NCBI GenBank assembly: GCA_018241695.1
Contig: JAFEDH010000002.1
Span: 1 to 64,000, forward strand
DNA: 64,000 bases
Reading direction: 5' to 3'
Source of the DNA: Pseudomonadota bacterium
GTDB taxonomy: Bacteria; Pseudomonadota; Gammaproteobacteria; Burkholderiales; Rhodocyclaceae
The translations under genes and the position numbers were made by a program. The notes below the pieces were generated by a model that did no database searches, was not told where the DNA came from, and saw nothing but the letters and a program-made list of their open reading frames with translations. The number at the start of each line of letters is the position of its first letter. Position 1 is the stretch's first letter. Below are positions 7,902-17,548 of the stretch, in pieces.

Positions 7902-9080
7902 TCAGACGATTTCGAGCAGGCCCGCCGCGCCCATGCCGGTGCCGACGCACATGGTTACCACCGCGTATTTCACCCCGCGTCGCCTGCCCTCGATCAGGGC
8001 ATGGCCGACCAGGCGGGCGCCGGTCATACCGAAAGGATGGCCGACGGCGATCGCACCACCATTGACGTTGAGACGGTCGTGGGGGATGCCCAGCCTGTCG
8101 GCGCAGTAGAGCACCTGCACGGCGAAGGCTTCGTTGAGTTCCCACAGGCCGATATCCTCCACCTTGAGGCCGGCGCGCGCGAGCAGCTTGGGTACGGCGA
8201 AGACGGGGCCGATACCCATTTCGTCCGGTTCGCAACCGGCCACGGCGAAGCCACGGAAAACGCCCAGTGGCCGCAGACCGCGCCGGGCGGCCAGCGCCCC
8301 GTCCATCAGCACGCAGGCCGAGGCGCCGTCGGAAAACTGGCTGGCATTGCCCGCCGCCACCGTGCCGCCGGGCAGGGCGGGCCTGATTCTGGACACACCT
8401 TCCAGGGTGGTGTCGGCGCGGATGCCTTCGTCACTGGAGAGGGTCACTTCCCTGCTGGTCACGGTGCCGGTCGCCTTGTCCAGCACGCCGGCCATGACGC
8501 TGATCGGCACGATCTCGTCATCGAACTTGCCGGCGGCCTGGGCGGCGGCGGCACGACGCTGGCTTTCCACACCGAAGGCGTCCTGGCGATCACGACCGAT
8601 GCCATAACGTTTCGAGACCGTCTCGGCGGTTTCCAGCATCGACATATAGACATCGGGCCGGTTCTTGAGCATCCAGTCGTTGTAGAACATGTGGGAGTTC
8701 TTGTGATTGACCACGCACGAGACAGACTCCACACCGCCGGCCACATAGACATCGCCTTCCCCTCCCTGGATCGCCAGGGCAGCCGAGGCGATGGCCTGCA
8801 GGCCCGAGGAGCAGAAACGGTTGATGGTCATGCCTGCAACATCGACCGGCAGCCCGGCACGCAAGGCCGCGATACGGGCGATATCCCAGCCCGTGGCACC
8901 CTCGGGCCAGGCGCAGCCGAGCACCACATCCTCGATTTCCTTCGGTTCCACTCCGGCCCGTTCGACGGCGGCCCGGACCACGTGGCCGGCCATGGTGGCG
9001 CCGTGAGTCATGTTGAGCGCACCACGCCAGGATTTGGCCAGCCCGGTGCGTGCGGTGGAGACGATCACTGCTTCTTTCAT
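7902..9080 (-). CDS. Acetyl-CoA acyltransferase (thiolase)
   Basis: A 392-residue thiolase that cleaves 3-ketoacyl-CoA to acetyl-CoA and a shortened acyl-CoA. All three expected catalytic positions are seen: nucleophile Cys90 in NRFCSSGLQ, His348 in [11 protein letters not shown], and Cys378 in [10 protein letters not shown] near the C-terminus. The length is the family norm. It lies 19 bases after the bifunctional enzyme and 28 before the acyl-CoA dehydrogenase on the same strand, so the three form one operon. It is FadA-like in setting, although the gene symbol is not certain. Confidence 0.96.
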   Translation of the reverse strand: MKEAVIVSTARTGLAKSWRGALNMTHGATMAGHVVRAAVERAGVEPKEIEDVVLGCAWPEGATGWDIARIAALRAGLPVDVAGMTINRFCSSGLQAIASAALAIQGGEGDVYVAGGVESVSCVVNHKNSHMFYNDWMLKNRPDVYMSMLETAETVSKRYGIGRDRQDAFGVESQRRAAAAQAAGKFDDEIVPISVMAGVLDKATGTVTSREVTLSSDEGIRADTTLEGVSRIRPALPGGTVAAGNASQFSDGASACVLMDGALAARRGLRPLGVFRGFAVAGCEPDEMGIGPVFAVPKLLARAGLKVEDIGLWELNEAFAVQVLYCADRLGIPHDRLNVNGGAIAVGHPFGMTGARLVGHALIEGRRRGVKYAVVTMCVGTGMGAAGLLEIV

Positions 9081-9099
9081 CGCATTCGCCTTTTTGAAA

Positions 9100-11184
9100 T
9101 CAGTTGAAATTTTTGCGTTCCGCTACGTGCCTGACCAGCAGGGGTGCGGGTGCCCACAGATCGGGAGCCGGGGTGCCGCGCCCGAAGCGCTTGATGGCGC
9201 GCAGAACGTTGTAGAGACCCTGGTTGTCGGCATAGAGCATGGGACCGCCACGATGGCTGGGGAAGCCGTAACCGGCCAGATACACCATGTCGATGTCCGA
9301 GGCGCGCAGGGCGATGCCTTCCTCCAGCAGCTTTGCGCCTTCGTTCACCAGGGCGAAGATCAGTCGCTGGACGATTTCCTGATCGCTGATCTTGCGTCGG
9401 GAAATGCCCATTTCCTGGCTGTGGTTCACGATCAGTGTTTCGACCACGGGATCGGGCTGAGGGTCGCGCTTGCCTTCTTCGTAGCGATACCAGCCGGCGC
9501 CGGTCTTCTGCCCGTAGCGGCCCAGATCGCAGAGCTTGTCGGCAATCCCGGAGAACTTCATGTCGGGGTATTCGACATACTGGCGCTGACGCACCAGGCG
9601 GGAGACATCGTTGCCGGCCAGATCGTTCATGCGGAACACGCCCATGGCCATGCCCCACTTTTCCAGGGCGCGGTCCACCTGCCAGGGCAGGGCGCCTTCC
9701 TCCAGCAGGAAGCAGGCTTCGCGCATGTACTGGTGCACCATGCGGTTGCCGATGAATCCGTCGCAGACGCCGGATACCACCGCCAGCTTCCTGATTTTTT
9801 TTGCCAGTCCCATCACCGTGGCCAATACGTCCTTGCCGGTGCGGGCGCCACGCACCACTTCGAGCAGACGCATCACGTTGGCAGGGCTGAAGAAGTGCAT
9901 GCCGATCACATCTTCCGGGCGGCGCGTGCAGGCCGCGATCTTGTTCAGATCCAGGGTGGAAGTATTGGAGGCCAGGATGGCGCCGGGCTTGGCCACTTCG
10001 TCCAGTTTCCTGAACACCTGCTCCTTGACGCCCAGATCCTCGAACACCGCCTCGACCACCAGATCCACGCTCTTCAGGTCGTCGTAGCTCAGGCTGCCTT
10101 GGAGCAGGCCCATGCGCTGCTCCAGTTTTTCGGTGCTGAGCTTGCCCTTTCTGGCGGAGTTCTCATAGTTCTTGCGGATGGTGGCGATGCCACGCTCCAG
10201 GGCTTCCTGCTTCATCTCCAGCAGGACCACCGGCAGGCCGGCGTTGAGAAAGCACATGGCGATGCCGCCGCCCATGGTGCCGGCACCGATCACCGCCACC
10301 CTGGCAACAGGGCGCACCGGCGTGTCGGGCGGCACATCGGGAATTTTGGAGGTGGCGCGCTCACCAAAGAAAACGTGACGCAGGGCCTTGGATTCGGAGG
10401 TGCGCATCAGGGTCTCGCACAGTTCCGTTTCGTAGTCGATTCCCTGGTCAAACGGCATATGTACGGCGGCGTGCAGGGCATCGATGCACTTTTCCCGGGC
10501 GGGGAATCTGGGGAACGCGGCCTTGACCTGCTGGCGGGCGAAATCGAGGAAGCCGTCGGCGTTGGGGTGCTCCACCTTCATGTCGCGCACCCGCTTCAGG
10601 GGACGGACATCGGCGATCCTGCCGGCAAAGGCCACGGCAGCGGTGACCACATCACTGGTGACGATCTCGTCGAACAAGGGAGTGCCATGAAAGGTCTCCG
10701 CAGGCTGGGTGGCGCCGCTGACGATCGCGTTGAGCGAAGGTTCCAGACCCAGCACCCGGGGCAGGCGCTGGGTTCCGCCGGCGCCGGGGATGATGCCCAG
10801 GTGCACTTCAGGCAGGGCGATCTGGGCGTCGGCCAGCGTGACGCGGTAGTGGCAGGCCAGGGCGAGCTCCAGACCGCCCCCCATACAGGCGCCGCTGATG
10901 GCGGCCACTACCGGCTTGGGGCTGTTGTCGAGGGTGGTGATCACATCGAACAGCCGGGGCGCGAGGGAAAATGTACCGGCCGCGAATTCGGAGATATCGG
11001 CGCCGCCGCAGAACGCCTTGGGCAGGCCGGTGAGCACCACGGCCCGGACCATGGCATCGTCCATGGCCTGGTCGATGGATTCCATGAGGCCGACGCGCAA
11101 CGCATAGCCCAGACTGTTGACGGGCGGATTGTTCATGGCGATCACGGCGATGCCGTTGCGATTCTCGTACTGGACGATGCTCAT
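9100..11184 (-). CDS. Bifunctional enoyl-CoA hydratase / 3-hydroxyacyl-CoA dehydrogenase (FadB/FadJ type)
   Basis: A 694-residue two-domain enzyme. The N-terminal crotonase domain has the oxyanion stretch [10 protein letters not shown] with Glu106, and PEVHLG with Glu126, both catalytic. From about residue 295 a dehydrogenase domain begins with the NAD motif GAGTMGGG and later SNTSTLDLN and [11 protein letters not shown], the usual active-site blocks. It hydrates enoyl-CoA and oxidises the product to 3-ketoacyl-CoA. It is the first gene of the minus-strand operon followed by the thiolase. The length is close to that of FadJ and peroxisomal multifunctional enzymes. Confidence 0.96.
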   Translation of the reverse strand: MSIVQYENRNGIAVIAMNNPPVNSLGYALRVGLMESIDQAMDDAMVRAVVLTGLPKAFCGGADISEFAAGTFSLAPRLFDVITTLDNSPKPVVAAISGACMGGGLELALACHYRVTLADAQIALPEVHLGIIPGAGGTQRLPRVLGLEPSLNAIVSGATQPAETFHGTPLFDEIVTSDVVTAAVAFAGRIADVRPLKRVRDMKVEHPNADGFLDFARQQVKAAFPRFPAREKCIDALHAAVHMPFDQGIDYETELCETLMRTSESKALRHVFFGERATSKIPDVPPDTPVRPVARVAVIGAGTMGGGIAMCFLNAGLPVVLLEMKQEALERGIATIRKNYENSARKGKLSTEKLEQRMGLLQGSLSYDDLKSVDLVVEAVFEDLGVKEQVFRKLDEVAKPGAILASNTSTLDLNKIAACTRRPEDVIGMHFFSPANVMRLLEVVRGARTGKDVLATVMGLAKKIRKLAVVSGVCDGFIGNRMVHQYMREACFLLEEGALPWQVDRALEKWGMAMGVFRMNDLAGNDVSRLVRQRQYVEYPDMKFSGIADKLCDLGRYGQKTGAGWYRYEEGKRDPQPDPVVETLIVNHSQEMGISRRKISDQEIVQRLIFALVNEGAKLLEEGIALRASDIDMVYLAGYGFPSHRGGPMLYADNQGLYNVLRAIKRFGRGTPAPDLWAPAPLLVRHVAERKNFN

Positions 11185-11500
11185 TTATGCTCCAATGGTC
11201 TCTACGGAAGGGTTCCGTTTCCGGAATGCAGGCTCGTGGGTTGAGGAACATCCCGCCCGCTTCAGGCAAGGCAAGGCGGGGCGGTGGATGCGGCGGATAA
11301 ACCGGGGCCTCGCGGCAGACCGGACCGGTACAGCCGGTGGAGGCTGCCCTTGCGGGTCGCCTTCGGGTCTTGCGTCCTCCGGTATGAATCGCAGTCTATT
11401 GTCGGGGTCGCGGGGGCTCTTCGTCTGGTTAGACTAAGTATCAACCATTGCGATCCGTCAGACTTCGGGCCACCCGGAAAATTCGACATGAGGAGACGGC
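11185..11500. other. Divergent intergenic region between fadB-like and MFS genes
   Basis: 316 bases between divergent operons, so promoters for both must lie here. No hexamer pair good enough to call was found. GAGGAG at 11489-11494 is the ribosome site of the MFS gene. No convincing gene is seen. Confidence 0.5.
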
Positions 11501-12829
11501 ATGGACCGTGACGATTCCATGAAGACGGCACACTACGCTCTGCTGTTGCTGGTGCTGACCTATGTCCTGAACTATATCGACCGCAACATCCTCGCGGTGA
11601 TGATCGAGCCGATCAAGCGGGAGTTCGATGCGACGGATACCCAGATGGGCCTGCTCACCGGGATTTTCTTTTCCGCGCTCTACGTGGGCTGCTCGATTCC
11701 CATTGGCCGCATCGCCGACCGCACCACCCGCTCCGGTGTGATTGCCGTCTCCTGCGCCCTCTGGAGCGTGATGACCATGGCGTGCGCCGCGGCCACCAAT
11801 TTCTGGCAGATGGCCCTGATCCGGATGGGTGTGGCCATCGGCGAAGCCGGTGGAACGCCGGCCACCCTGTCGCTTATCGCCGATCTCTATCCGCCCCGAC
11901 GCCGCGCTTTCGCCATGAGTGTTTACACGGTGGCGCCGTTATTCGGTGCCTTTCTCGGGGTGGCAGGTGGGGGCTGGCTGGCCGCGCACTACGGCTGGCG
12001 CAATGCCTTCATCGCCGCCGGTCTGCCCGGGCTGCTGCTGGGTCTGGTGATCTGGCTCACGGTGAAGGATCCACCCCGCGGCCGTTGGGAAGAGGGCCAT
12101 GTCGCCACCGAGGTTCCGGCAGCACAAGCCGATACGCTGGGCCAGTCCATACGCCGGATCTGGTCCATGCCTGTATTCCGCATGATTACCGTGGCGATGG
12201 CCATGGCCTGTTTTTTTGGCTCGGCGCTCAATGCCTGGGGCGTGAGCTTCCTGGTGCGAACTCATGGTGCCGTCTTGCAGGATGCGGGCATGATCGTCGG
12301 TTCCGTGACCATTGCTTTCGGTGTTGCCGGCACCCTGTTTTCCGGCTGGCTGTGCGATCGTCTGGTCCGGCGCGATGTGCGCTGGCAACTGGGCCTGCCG
12401 GCGGTGGGCATGCTGCTTTCGGTGCCGATCAGCATGGCGTACTTTCTCTGGCCGGTCGGGCCCGGGTTCACGATGTTCGGCGTCACGGTTCCCGAGGCAG
12501 TTTTTTTCCTGATGCTCTATGCCCTGATCAACATGTGGTGGATGGGTCTGGGCTTTACCGCCGTGAGCAAGGTGGTACCCGCGCATCTGCGCTCGGTGGC
12601 CAATGCCTTTCTCAACACCGTGATCGGGCTGATCGGTCTGGGCATGGGCCCGACCTTCGTTGGCTTGCTCAGTGATGTCTTCGCTCCCCATGCCGGGCAG
12701 GATGCGTTGCGTTACGCGCTGGCGTTTACCGCGGCCACTGCCGTGATTCCGGCCTATTTCTTTGCCCGGGCCATCGCACCTTACGCCCGGGGGCGGCTGA
12801 CGGATGCGGCCATGGCGGCTGCGGGCTGA
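11501..12829 (+). CDS. MFS transporter, spinster-like family
   Basis: A 442-residue inner-membrane transporter of the major facilitator family with about 12 predicted membrane segments. The opening (LTYVLNYIDRNILAVMIEPI) and the loop GRIADRTTRSGVI after the second segment are typical of the spinster-like branch common in catabolic gene clusters of proteobacteria. ATG 11501 has GAGGAG seven bases upstream; ATG 11519 is an alternative. The stop overlaps the start of the CoA-transferase gene (TGATG), so the two are translationally coupled. It probably imports an organic acid or hydrophobic substrate handled by the enzymes after it. Confidence 0.93.
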   Translation: MDRDDSMKTAHYALLLLVLTYVLNYIDRNILAVMIEPIKREFDATDTQMGLLTGIFFSALYVGCSIPIGRIADRTTRSGVIAVSCALWSVMTMACAAATNFWQMALIRMGVAIGEAGGTPATLSLIADLYPPRRRAFAMSVYTVAPLFGAFLGVAGGGWLAAHYGWRNAFIAAGLPGLLLGLVIWLTVKDPPRGRWEEGHVATEVPAAQADTLGQSIRRIWSMPVFRMITVAMAMACFFGSALNAWGVSFLVRTHGAVLQDAGMIVGSVTIAFGVAGTLFSGWLCDRLVRRDVRWQLGLPAVGMLLSVPISMAYFLWPVGPGFTMFGVTVPEAVFFLMLYALINMWWMGLGFTAVSKVVPAHLRSVANAFLNTVIGLIGLGMGPTFVGLLSDVFAPHAGQDALRYALAFTAATAVIPAYFFARAIAPYARGRLTDAAMAAAG

Positions 12830-14235
12830 TGCCCGGCAATCACGGTTGCAATGCTGTCGCCTGCCATGATGTGGCTGCGCGCTATGCGGCAAAGCTGCTG
12901 GCGCAACTGGGGGAAACCGCCCGTCCTTGTCGGATGCCGCCACGCCATCCGGCGCAAGGGTGGGCGGAAAGCGGCCTGATGCATCTGACCGGTATCGCTG
13001 GTGGGCCTCCCGATCTTTGCCCCACACCCCTGCCGGATTGCGCCGATGGCGTGATCGCCGCGCTGGATGCGCTGGCTACGTTGAACCCGTTGTTCACATC
13101 GACCACATCGTCCGCCCCGGCGCGCGCGCATGCTCTCGGGAGCATTTCCGGCGCCGGCCTGCTCACCGAGCGCGCCGCGCTGTACGGCCATACGCGCCAG
13201 GGTGCGACGTCCCCCGGCGGCAGCTGCCACCTGCTGGAGGCCCGTGATGGTGTGCTGGCCCTCAATCTTGCGCGGGACGAGGATCGGGATCTGCTTCCGG
13301 CCTGGCTCGAAATCGGAGCAACGGACTGGAGCAGCATTGCCGCCGCCATCGCCAGTCGGCCCCTCGACGATCTGATCGGGCGCGGCCGCCTGCTGGGCCT
13401 GGCTTTGGCGCCTGTGACGATGCCTGGCGCACAGGCATCGTGGTTCACCGTATGCGCCGAAGGGCCGATGCTTTCCGGTATCGCAACCGCTCCGCTGGTC
13501 GTCGATCTGGCGTCCCTCTGGGCCGGACCGCTGTGTTCCCGTCTGCTGCAAATTCTTGGCGCACGGGTGCTCAAGGTGGAAAGCGTGCAGCGTCCCGATG
13601 GTGCCCGGCGCGGACATCCCGCCTTTTACGATCTGCTCAATGCGGGCAAGGAAAGTATTGCTCTGGATTTCCGCAGTGCCGAGGGTCGCAATCAGCTGTG
13701 CGCCCTGATCGCGGCGGCTGACATCGTCATTGAAGGCTCCCGTCCCCGCGCCCTGCGCCAGCTGGGGATCGATGCCGAAACCTGGGTGCGGACGCGGGGT
13801 GGGCGCACGTGGATTTCCATCACCGGTTATGGCCGCACTCCACCCGAAGCGGAGTGGGTGGCCTTTGGTGACGATGCGGCGGTGGCGGCGGGTCTCAGCG
13901 GCCTCTATCACCAGTCATCGGGCCACCTTGCCTTTTGCGGCGATGCGATTGGCGATCCCCTCACCGGCATGCATGCCGCCTTGCTGGCCTGGAGCAGTCA
14001 TTGTCGTGGACGCAGCCGCCTGTATTCGATTGCTCTGCGCGATGTGGTGGCGCATTGTCTCGACCAGGATCGGCCGCCTGATGCCGCCACGGCCCGGGCA
14101 CGGCGCGAGGCATGGCTCGCGCATCTTGTGGGCCAACCGGTTGCGGTTCCTGTCGCACGGAGGCCCGCAGGTGCGGCAGCGGCTCTCGGTGAGCATACCC
14201 GGTCCGTATTGATGGAGTTCGGTATTCCATGTTGA
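12829..14235 (+). CDS. CaiB/BaiF-type CoA-transferase with an N-terminal extension
   Basis: A 468-residue protein of family III CoA-transferases, which move CoA between carboxylic acids. The landmark that normally lies near the N-terminus (DLASLWAGPLCSRLLQILGA then VLKVE) begins only near residue 224. The later GDPLTGMHAAL block gives the likely catalytic Asp376. The first ~220 residues contain a weak echo of the same fold (AARYAAKLLAQLG then HPAQGWAESGLMHLTG), so the gene may be an internal duplication with a decayed first half. Start and stop overlap both neighbours, placing it tightly in the operon. Substrate unknown. Confidence 0.82.
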   Translation: MPGNHGCNAVACHDVAARYAAKLLAQLGETARPCRMPPRHPAQGWAESGLMHLTGIAGGPPDLCPTPLPDCADGVIAALDALATLNPLFTSTTSSAPARAHALGSISGAGLLTERAALYGHTRQGATSPGGSCHLLEARDGVLALNLARDEDRDLLPAWLEIGATDWSSIAAAIASRPLDDLIGRGRLLGLALAPVTMPGAQASWFTVCAEGPMLSGIATAPLVVDLASLWAGPLCSRLLQILGARVLKVESVQRPDGARRGHPAFYDLLNAGKESIALDFRSAEGRNQLCALIAAADIVIEGSRPRALRQLGIDAETWVRTRGGRTWISITGYGRTPPEAEWVAFGDDAAVAAGLSGLYHQSSGHLAFCGDAIGDPLTGMHAALLAWSSHCRGRSRLYSIALRDVVAHCLDQDRPPDAATARARREAWLAHLVGQPVAVPVARRPAGAAAALGEHTRSVLMEFGIPC

Positions 14236-15638
14236 TCCGGGGCGCCGATCTCTGGGGGCATGGCCTCGGCGATCTTCGGGTGGCCGGCGGGCGCATCGCC
14301 GCCCTGGGGCAGGGGCTTGTCCATGCGCCCGGAGAAGCGCTGGTGGAGGCCCGCGGTGGCGCGTTGCTGCCCGGTCTGCACGATCATCACATTCATCTCC
14401 TGGCCTGGGCCGCAGCCCAGGCTTCGGTAGCCTGCGGCCCGCCTGCTGTGGCCGATGAGTCCGCGCTCATCAGCGCCTTGCGCCAGGCCGCGGCCAGATT
14501 GCCGCCCGGTGCCTGGCTGCGCGGCGTGGGGTATCACGAATCGGTAGCGGGTGAGATCGACCGGGATTGGCTCGATCAGGCCCTGCGGGATTATCCGGAG
14601 GTGCCGGTGCGCATCCAGCACCGTGGAGGCCGGCTCTGGATCTTCAACAGCCGGGGTCTCGATGCGATCGGAGACTCCACGGAAGGCCCCTTTGAATACC
14701 GGGAAGGCCGCTGCACGGGCCGTCTCTATGAAGGGGATGCCTGGCTGCGCACCCGGCTTCCGGGGCAGCGTTCCTCCCTCGCCGCGGTGAGCACCTATCT
14801 CGCGCGCCGTGGCGTGACCTCGGTGACCGATACCACACCCGGCAACGATGCGGCGGCCTATGAGCATTTCGCGCAAACCCAGGTTCGTGGCGAGCTGCGC
14901 CAGCGCCTGGTGGTGATGGGGGGCGAGGATCTGGCGCATGGCGTGGCGCTCGACTGCCTGCGTCCCGGCCCCTGCAAAATCCATCTGCTCGAATCGAACC
15001 TGCCCGATTTCGATGCCACCGTGGCGCGCATTGCTGCCAGCCATGCGCTGGGCCGGAGTGTGGCCGTGCATTGTGTCACCCGGACCGAACTGCATTTCAC
15101 CCTGGCTGCTCTTGAAGCCGCCGGCACTTTGGCGGGGGACCGGATCGAGCATGGTGCGGTGGTGCCGCCCGATGCCCTGTCCATGATCGCCCGTCTGGGC
15201 CTTTCCGTGGTGAGCCAGCCCGCCTTCATTACCGAGCGGGGTGATCAATATCTGTCCGACGTGGATCCCGACGATCGACCCTGGTTGTATCGTCTGCGGG
15301 GTTTGGTCGATGCCGGTATCGCGCTGGCTGCCGGCAGCGACGCCCCCTATGGCAGCGCTGACCCCTGGGGCGCCATGGCTGCCGCGGTATCCCGCCGTAC
15401 TCGTGCCGGTGCGTACATCGGCACGGCCGAAGCGCTGAATCCTGATCAGGCGCTGGCCCTGTTTCGTCCGGACCCGTTCAGTCCTCTGGCAATGCCGGCG
15501 TTGACCGTGGGCATGCCCGCTGATCTGTGCCTGCTCGATCGGCCCTGGTCTGCCGCTGCAGCGGATATGGACAAGGTGGAGGTTTGCGCCACCTGGCGTG
15601 ATGGTGAATGCCTGTGGAGGGAAGGGGAGGAGGGATGA
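14229..15638 (+). CDS. Amidohydrolase family protein (YtcJ-like, Amidohydro_3)
   Basis: A 469-residue metal-dependent hydrolase of the urease/amidohydrolase superfamily. The metal motif is in GLHDHHIHLLAW (His51-His56), a further His is in VAVHCVTR, one more in IEHGAVV, and the C-terminal GSDAPYG provides the conserved Asp. The cytosolic YtcJ group has few characterised members, so the bond it cuts (amide, lactone or enol-lactone) is unknown. It overlaps the CoA-transferase by seven bases. In this setting, hydrolytic opening of a ring or a conjugate is possible but only an inference. Confidence 0.88.
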   Translation: MLIRGADLWGHGLGDLRVAGGRIAALGQGLVHAPGEALVEARGGALLPGLHDHHIHLLAWAAAQASVACGPPAVADESALISALRQAAARLPPGAWLRGVGYHESVAGEIDRDWLDQALRDYPEVPVRIQHRGGRLWIFNSRGLDAIGDSTEGPFEYREGRCTGRLYEGDAWLRTRLPGQRSSLAAVSTYLARRGVTSVTDTTPGNDAAAYEHFAQTQVRGELRQRLVVMGGEDLAHGVALDCLRPGPCKIHLLESNLPDFDATVARIAASHALGRSVAVHCVTRTELHFTLAALEAAGTLAGDRIEHGAVVPPDALSMIARLGLSVVSQPAFITERGDQYLSDVDPDDRPWLYRLRGLVDAGIALAAGSDAPYGSADPWGAMAAAVSRRTRAGAYIGTAEALNPDQALALFRPDPFSPLAMPALTVGMPADLCLLDRPWSAAAADMDKVEVCATWRDGECLWREGEEG

Positions 15639-15771
15639 TCGGGATGGATTTGGTTTGGGCTTGCCTGCATTCGCTGATCGCAAGGGAATACATTCGGTAA
15701 TGCCGTTTGCGTTGCTGTTTTGCCTTCTCCCCAGAGCCTATACTTGCCCGTCTGTTTGACTGGAGCTGTTG

Positions 15772-16269
15772 ATGTCGTCCCCTTCCGTTTTGCGTACCGT
15801 GCAGATCCGCAAGGATTACCTCAAGTTTTCCGCCGGCCACTTCACCCTTTTCGATGATGGCAGCCGCGAGCGGCTCCATGGGCACGATTATCTGGTTTCA
15901 CTTGAACTGGATATTGTCTACGGAGATAGTGGCATCGGGGTCGATTACCGCCTGATCAAGCCGGTTCTGCGCGAAGTGTGCGACGAGATCGATGAATACG
16001 TGCTGTTGCCCACCACACCCCGCATCGTGGTGCGATCCAAAGCGGGACAGCTGGCATTCACTGTGGATGGAGTGGAATTCAGCATACCGGCGGCCGGGGT
16101 GAAACTGTTGCCGATTCCCAATATCACGGTGGAAGAACTCTCCGGGTACGTGCTCGACCAGTTGCTCGCGCGCACACCGGTCACCCTCATGCAGCCCATC
16201 GTGCGCCTGGCCGTGACAGTGGAGGCGGGACCGGGCCAGAGCGGCAGCAGTACATGGAGACGCGGGTAG
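15772..16269 (+). CDS. 6-pyruvoyl-tetrahydropterin synthase/QueD-fold protein lacking catalytic residues
   Basis: A 165-residue protein of the PTPS/QueD tunnelling fold. The three zinc-binding His are kept: His23 in KFSAGHF and His36/His38 in RLHGHDY. The Cys normally found four residues before the HxH motif is Arg32, and the usual DHxxLN block is IDEYVLLP, so the proton-relay His is also gone. It should therefore not carry out the QueD reaction as known. ATG 15772 is preferred (GGAG at 15762). It stands alone, 133 bases after the amidohydrolase and 58 before a SnoaL gene, with no queuosine or folate genes near. Function unknown. Confidence 0.75.
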   Translation: MSSPSVLRTVQIRKDYLKFSAGHFTLFDDGSRERLHGHDYLVSLELDIVYGDSGIGVDYRLIKPVLREVCDEIDEYVLLPTTPRIVVRSKAGQLAFTVDGVEFSIPAAGVKLLPIPNITVEELSGYVLDQLLARTPVTLMQPIVRLAVTVEAGPGQSGSSTWRRG

Positions 16270-16327
16270 GTTTGTCTCCGTCAATCTTTTACCGTACCAC
16301 CCACTTCCAATTGAAAGGATCGTACCC

Positions 16328-16819
16328 ATGGATGCACCACTGATTGAACTGCTAGAAAAATCCGCTATTCGCGACGTGCTCTATCGCTATTGCCGGGGGC
16401 TCGACCGCATGGATAAACCGATGTCTTACGCGGTCTTCGCTGCGGAATCGACGACGAATTACCATGGCATCTACCAGGGGACAGGCCACGGTTTCATCGA
16501 CTGGGTATGGGAGTCCCACAAGCTGATGGCCACCCATTCCCACCAGATCACCAATATGCTGATCGATCTTCAGGGCAATACCGCAACCAGCGAAGCCTAT
16601 GTCACCGTGATCCTGCAGCAGCATCGTACGGAGGGTGCGGTGGAGATCCAGTGCCGTGGCCGCTATCTGGATCGCTGGACAAAACGCGACGGGCGTTGGG
16701 AGATCGTGGAGCGGGAGCACATTATCGACACCCAATCCGAAATGCCGTTGCCCGGTGTCGGGAAGTCTCCCGAGTCGAGGCGGGATAACGAGGACCGGTC
16801 TTATCGTTATCTGCGCTGA
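16328..16819 (+). CDS. SnoaL-like (NTF2-fold) family protein
   Basis: A 163-residue protein of the SnoaL_4 / NTF2-like family. The opening IRDVLYRYCRGLDRMD is the usual mark of this group, often found in clusters for degradation of steroids, aromatics and terpenes, where members act as hydratases, isomerases or dehydratases. His57 and neighbouring His in ATHSHQITNM may line the cavity. GAAAGGA at about 16314 is the ribosome site. It is not closely similar to the shorter SnoaL-type protein at 1303. No substrate can be assigned. Confidence 0.82.
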   Translation: MDAPLIELLEKSAIRDVLYRYCRGLDRMDKPMSYAVFAAESTTNYHGIYQGTGHGFIDWVWESHKLMATHSHQITNMLIDLQGNTATSEAYVTVILQQHRTEGAVEIQCRGRYLDRWTKRDGRWEIVEREHIIDTQSEMPLPGVGKSPESRRDNEDRSYRYLR

Positions 16820-16845
16820 AGGATTCCCGGGGCCGGGGTAGGTGG

Positions 16846-17277
16846 CTAGGCCTTGATGGCCAGCAGCAATGCTCCGGCCGCGATCAACGCGATCCCGGTC
16901 CATTCCTGTACTGCCGGCCTTTCGCCAAGAAAGACAAACGCAAACAGGGCCACCAGGACCACGCTGAGTTTGTCTACCGGCGCAACCTTCGATACATCTC
17001 CTATCTGGATCGCCCTGAAATAGCACAACCAAGAAGCACCCGTGGCCAAGGCCGAAAGCGTGAGGAACAGCCAGACCCGCGGCGGCAACAACAGGGGATT
17101 GCTCCATTTTCCGCCGATCCAGACAAAAGCGGTCAGGAGAGAGGTGATCAGCACTGTCCGTATCCATGTAGCCAGATCCGGGTCCATGCCCTGAACGCCA
17201 GCCTTGGCAAAAATGGCTGTCAGGGCGGCGAATACGGCCGACATGAGTGCCCAGAAGAACCAGTGTGTGCTCGTCAT
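16846..17277 (-). CDS. EamA/DMT-family small permease
   Basis: A 143-residue membrane protein with about five hydrophobic segments, of the half-size EamA type that works as a dimer. Marks include the start (HWFFWALMSAVFAALTAIFA), the middle SWLCYFRAIQIGDVSKVAPV and the final FVFLGERPAVQEWTGIALI. It probably exports a small metabolite, but members of this family have many substrates. It is convergent with the SnoaL gene, 26 bases apart, and appears to be a single-gene unit. Confidence 0.88.
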   Translation of the reverse strand: MTSTHWFFWALMSAVFAALTAIFAKAGVQGMDPDLATWIRTVLITSLLTAFVWIGGKWSNPLLLPPRVWLFLTLSALATGASWLCYFRAIQIGDVSKVAPVDKLSVVLVALFAFVFLGERPAVQEWTGIALIAAGALLLAIKA

Positions 17278-17492
17278 GGTGATGCGAACGGATTCTCTGG
17301 CCCTGATGGTCGTTGTGGTAGCAGATTTTCCTGATGAGGCATTTCAGATTTTGTGGAGCCAAGGAATTACCTTGAAGGATATGCGCTTGTCGCTTGTCTT
17401 GGGAATTTTCCATATCCCCGGCGGTGAGCCGGGAGGGGGCATGAGGGGGATTTTCTGGCTATTGTGGAAACTGTCGTTCGCCTGACATTTTT

Positions 17493-17508
17493 ATGACCAA
17501 AAGGTCAT
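17493..17508. promoter_or_regulatory. Perfect palindrome ATGACC-AAAA-GGTCAT
   Basis: A 6-base inverted repeat with a 4-base spacer, followed by a T-run, 40 bases before the alpha/beta hydrolase start. It may be a dimeric repressor operator. A weak terminator is possible, but the stem is short and no gene ends just before it on the plus strand. Confidence 0.35.
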
Positions 17509-17548
17509 TTTTATTCATGAAACTCAAAGGGTTACTTTTTATCGAAGA

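Noticed and set aside
9010..11244. Very long plus-strand open frame (744 codons)
   Set aside because: It lies exactly opposite the fadB-like gene, whose domains are complete; in GC-rich DNA the antisense frame stays open by codon bias. No family feature was seen.
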